64,000 nucleotides of DNA, taken from NCBI RefSeq assembly GCF_041435055.1, contig NZ_CP108002.1, positions 6,448,001-6,512,000 of the forward strand, written 5' to 3'. Below the pieces are notes generated by a model. The model was not told where the DNA came from and searched no databases. It saw only the letters and a program-made list of their open reading frames with translations. Positions 61,919 to 64,000 of this stretch are shown piece after piece. The position numbers and the translations under genes are program-made. The stretch is from Streptomyces sp. NBC_00341 (GTDB lineage Bacteria; Actinomycetota; Actinomycetes; Streptomycetales; Streptomycetaceae). Within the stretch, counting starts at the first letter, position 1; each line of letters opens with the position of its first letter.

Positions 61919-62890
61919 GTGAAGGGAACCGTGGGCGAGTTGGGGGAGTTCGGGCTCATCAGAGAGCTGACGTCCCGGCTCACCACCACTCCGGCGGTAC
62001 GGCTGGGCCCCGGCGACGACGCCGCGGTCGTGACCGCTCCCGACCGCAGGGTCGTGGCCAGTACCGACATCCTGCTGGAGGGACGGCACTTCCGGCGCGA
62101 CTGGTCGACGGCGTACGACGTCGGCCGCAAGGCCGCCGCACAGAACCTCGCCGACATCGCCGCCATGGGAGCCGTGCCCACCGCGCTGCTCCTCGGCCTC
62201 GTCGTCCCCGCCGAACTCCCGGTGACCTGGGCCGGGGAGCTCATGGACGGCATCCGCGACGAGTGCCAGGTCGCCGGGGCGGCCGTGGTCGGCGGTGATG
62301 TGGTGCGCGGCGACACCATCACCGTCGCGATCACCGCGCTCGGCGACCTGCGCAACCACGAACCCGTCACCAGGGCGGGCGCCCAGCCCGGTGACGTCGT
62401 CGCCGTCACCGGCTGGCTCGGCTGGTCCGCCGCCGGGTACGCCGTGCTCTCCCGCGGCTTCCGCTCGCCCCGCGCCTTCGTCGAGGCCCACCGGAGGCCC
62501 GAACCGCCGTACCACGCGGGCCCCGCGGCCGCCGGACTCGGCGCCACCGCGATGACCGACGTCAGCGACGGACTCGTCGCAGACCTCGGGCACATCGCGG
62601 AGGCGAGCAAGGTCCGCATCGACCTGCGCTCGGGCCGGATCGACATCCCGTCCCAGATGTCCGACATCGGGCAGGCCGTCGGCGTGGACCCCCTCCAGTG
62701 GGTGCTCACCGGGGGAGAGGACCACGCGATCGTCGCGACGTTCCCGCCCGACGTGAAGCTGCCGGCCCGCTGGAAGGTGATCGGCGAGGTCCTCAACCCC
62801 TCCGCGCTGCCCCAGGTGACCGTCGACGGGGCGCCCTGGACCAGCAAGAACGGCTGGGACCACTTCGGGGACATCGAGGACGCCCAGTAG
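61919..62890 (+). CDS. thiL: thiamine-monophosphate kinase
   Basis: 323 aa from GTG 61919 (GAGGGGTGAG upstream). ThiL motifs: [25 protein letters not shown] (Mg-ATP Asp pair), [49 protein letters not shown] and [19 protein letters not shown]. It phosphorylates thiamine monophosphate to thiamine diphosphate. thiD follows 10 bp later. Confidence 0.95.
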   Translation: MKGTVGELGEFGLIRELTSRLTTTPAVRLGPGDDAAVVTAPDRRVVASTDILLEGRHFRRDWSTAYDVGRKAAAQNLADIAAMGAVPTALLLGLVVPAELPVTWAGELMDGIRDECQVAGAAVVGGDVVRGDTITVAITALGDLRNHEPVTRAGAQPGDVVAVTGWLGWSAAGYAVLSRGFRSPRAFVEAHRRPEPPYHAGPAAAGLGATAMTDVSDGLVADLGHIAEASKVRIDLRSGRIDIPSQMSDIGQAVGVDPLQWVLTGGEDHAIVATFPPDVKLPARWKVIGEVLNPSALPQVTVDGAPWTSKNGWDHFGDIEDAQ

Positions 62891-62900
62891 ATTGCGGGCC

Positions 62901-63710
62901 ATGCCCATATCTCCCGCCGTACCTCCCCGTGTGCTCACCGTCGCCGGATCCGACTCCGGCGGCGGTGCCGGCATCCAGGCAGACCTGAAGACGATGCTGG
63001 CGCTCGGCACGCACGGCATGAGCGTGCTGACCGCCGTCACCGCCCAGAACTCGCTGGGCGTGCAGGGCGCCTGGGAACTGCCCGCGGAAGCCGTCCGCGC
63101 CCAGTACCGCAGCGTGGTGGACGACATCGGGGTCAGCGCCGTCAAGACCGGCATGCTGTCCTCCGCCGTCCTCGTCGAGACCGTCGCCGCGCTGATCGCC
63201 GGGACGGACGCCCCGGCCGTCGTGGACCCGGTGGGCGTCTCCAAGCACGGCGACCCGCTGCTCGCCGCAGAGGCGCTGGACTCGGTGCGCACGAAGCTGC
63301 TGCCCGTCGCGACCGTGGCGACCCCGAATCTCGACGAGGTGGCACAGATCACGGGGATGAGGGTCACCGACGAGGCCGGGATGCGACGGGCCGCCGCCGA
63401 ACTGCTCGGCTTCGGACCCCGCTGGGTGGTGATCAAGGGCGGGCATCTGCCGGGCGACCCGGTGGACCTGCTGACGGACGGCTCCGAGGAGCACTGGCTG
63501 CGCGCCCCCCGCCACGACAACCGCCACACCCACGGCACGGGCTGCACCCTCGCCTCCGCGATCGCCTGCGGACTGGCCAGGGGCCAGGACGTGCCCACGG
63601 CGGTCCGGGCCGCCAAGTCCTACGTGACCGGGGCGATCGCGGCGGGCTTCGCACTGGGCGCGGGGATCGGCCCGGTCGACCACGGCTGGCAGCTGCGGAA
63701 CGCTGGCTGA
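62901..63710 (+). CDS. thiD: hydroxymethylpyrimidine/phosphomethylpyrimidine kinase
   Basis: 269 aa from ATG 62901 (a TTG three codons earlier is less likely). Ribokinase-like: [74 protein letters not shown] and [15 protein letters not shown] with the anion-hole GTGC. It makes HMP-PP for thiamine. Co-transcribed with thiL. Confidence 0.95.
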   Translation: MPISPAVPPRVLTVAGSDSGGGAGIQADLKTMLALGTHGMSVLTAVTAQNSLGVQGAWELPAEAVRAQYRSVVDDIGVSAVKTGMLSSAVLVETVAALIAGTDAPAVVDPVGVSKHGDPLLAAEALDSVRTKLLPVATVATPNLDEVAQITGMRVTDEAGMRRAAAELLGFGPRWVVIKGGHLPGDPVDLLTDGSEEHWLRAPRHDNRHTHGTGCTLASAIACGLARGQDVPTAVRAAKSYVTGAIAAGFALGAGIGPVDHGWQLRNAG

Positions 63711-63729
63711 CGGCCCGCACGGGCACAGC

Positions 63730-63763
63730 AAAAAGCCGGTCCACCGAGATGGACCGGCTTTTT
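63730..63763. terminator. terminator between thiD and rpmB
   Basis: Perfect 14-bp stem (63730-63743 with 63750-63763), loop CCGAGA. With A5 and T5 at its ends it is a good intrinsic terminator in both directions. Confidence 0.92.
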
Positions 63764-63797
63764 GGGCAACCGGTAAGGCTGCGCTACGACGGGAACG

Positions 63798-63983
63798 TCA
63801 GCGCGCGACCTTGCCGGCCTTGATGCACGAGGTGCAGACGTTGAGCCGCTTCGGCGTCCGCCCGACCACGGCACGCACGCGCTGGATGTTGGGATTCCAG
63901 CGACGGGACGTACGGCGGTGCGAGTGCGAAATGCTGTTGCCGAAGCTCGGCCCCTTGCCGCAAACGTCGCAGTTGGCAGCCAC
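63798..63983 (-). CDS. rpmB: 50S ribosomal protein L28
   Basis: 61 aa from GTG 63983 with GGAG upstream. [34 protein letters not shown] is the L28 start. It is the zinc-binding (C+) form: CDVC near the start and CTSC near the end. In bacteria with Zur-controlled C- paralogs this form serves under zinc-replete conditions. The gene lies convergent to thiD. Confidence 0.96.
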   Translation of the reverse strand: MAANCDVCGKGPSFGNSISHSHRRTSRRWNPNIQRVRAVVGRTPKRLNVCTSCIKAGKVAR

Positions 63984-64000
63984 GGGTCACTCCAAAACTT

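Overview
The window is chromosomal DNA of a Streptomyces species. The evidence is very high GC with strong third-position bias, GTG and TTG starts, two tandem conservons, a HupS-type HU with a lysine/alanine tail, and a gene order (accB-accE, two conservons, gltX, tRNA-Glu/Gln cluster, ndgR/leuCD, hupS, cofC, gpsA, ddlA, thiL, thiD, rpmB) that I recall from the S. coelicolor core chromosome. There is no prophage, insertion sequence or CRISPR array.

Layout. 1-5.6 kb holds small metabolic and stress genes (CPYC-type flavin oxidoreductase with a methyltransferase, a DinB protein, a LysR regulator, YceI) and two small secreted proteins, one with an LAS-type zinc-peptidase signature. 5.7-15.8 kb is a catabolic locus: cutC, an M81 (MlrC-like) metallopeptidase and a ROK regulator on the minus strand, facing an ABC peptide-type importer (binding protein, two permeases, fused double ATPase) and a ROK sugar kinase. 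15.9-25 kb is a secreted-enzyme region: a lysozyme-fold protein, GH64 beta-1,3-glucanase, GH101 endo-alpha-N-acetylgalactosaminidase and a PL8 polysaccharide lyase. A LacI-type palindrome lies upstream of the GH64 gene.

25-32.4 kb is a tightly coupled five-gene operon: trypsin-like protease, PknG-like kinase with zinc ribbons and a TPR-type C-terminus, VWA-like protein with a zinc ribbon, a four-helix membrane protein with GlnX topology, and a solute-binding lipoprotein with no permease. It looks like an elaborated relative of the mycobacterial GlnH-GlnX-PknG nutrient-sensing relay and is the most interesting system here.

32.6-64 kb is core genome: acyl-CoA carboxylase beta and epsilon; conservons cvn2 and cvn1 (sensor kinase-like ATPase, roadblock, DUF742, small GTPase), whose GTPase genes carry a near-identical gene-conversion tract; an FAH hydrolase overlapping gltX; a LysR/YeiH pair; a HAD hydrolase; five tRNA genes (2 Gln, 3 Glu), all presumably charged by the local GltX; a decayed patch; ndgR divergent from leuCD; hupS; cofC (F420); plsC-gpsA-ddlA; a lipoprotein; a stand-alone Lrp ligand domain; thiL-thiD; rpmB. 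Functions are inferred from motifs and remembered family knowledge. No searches were run.
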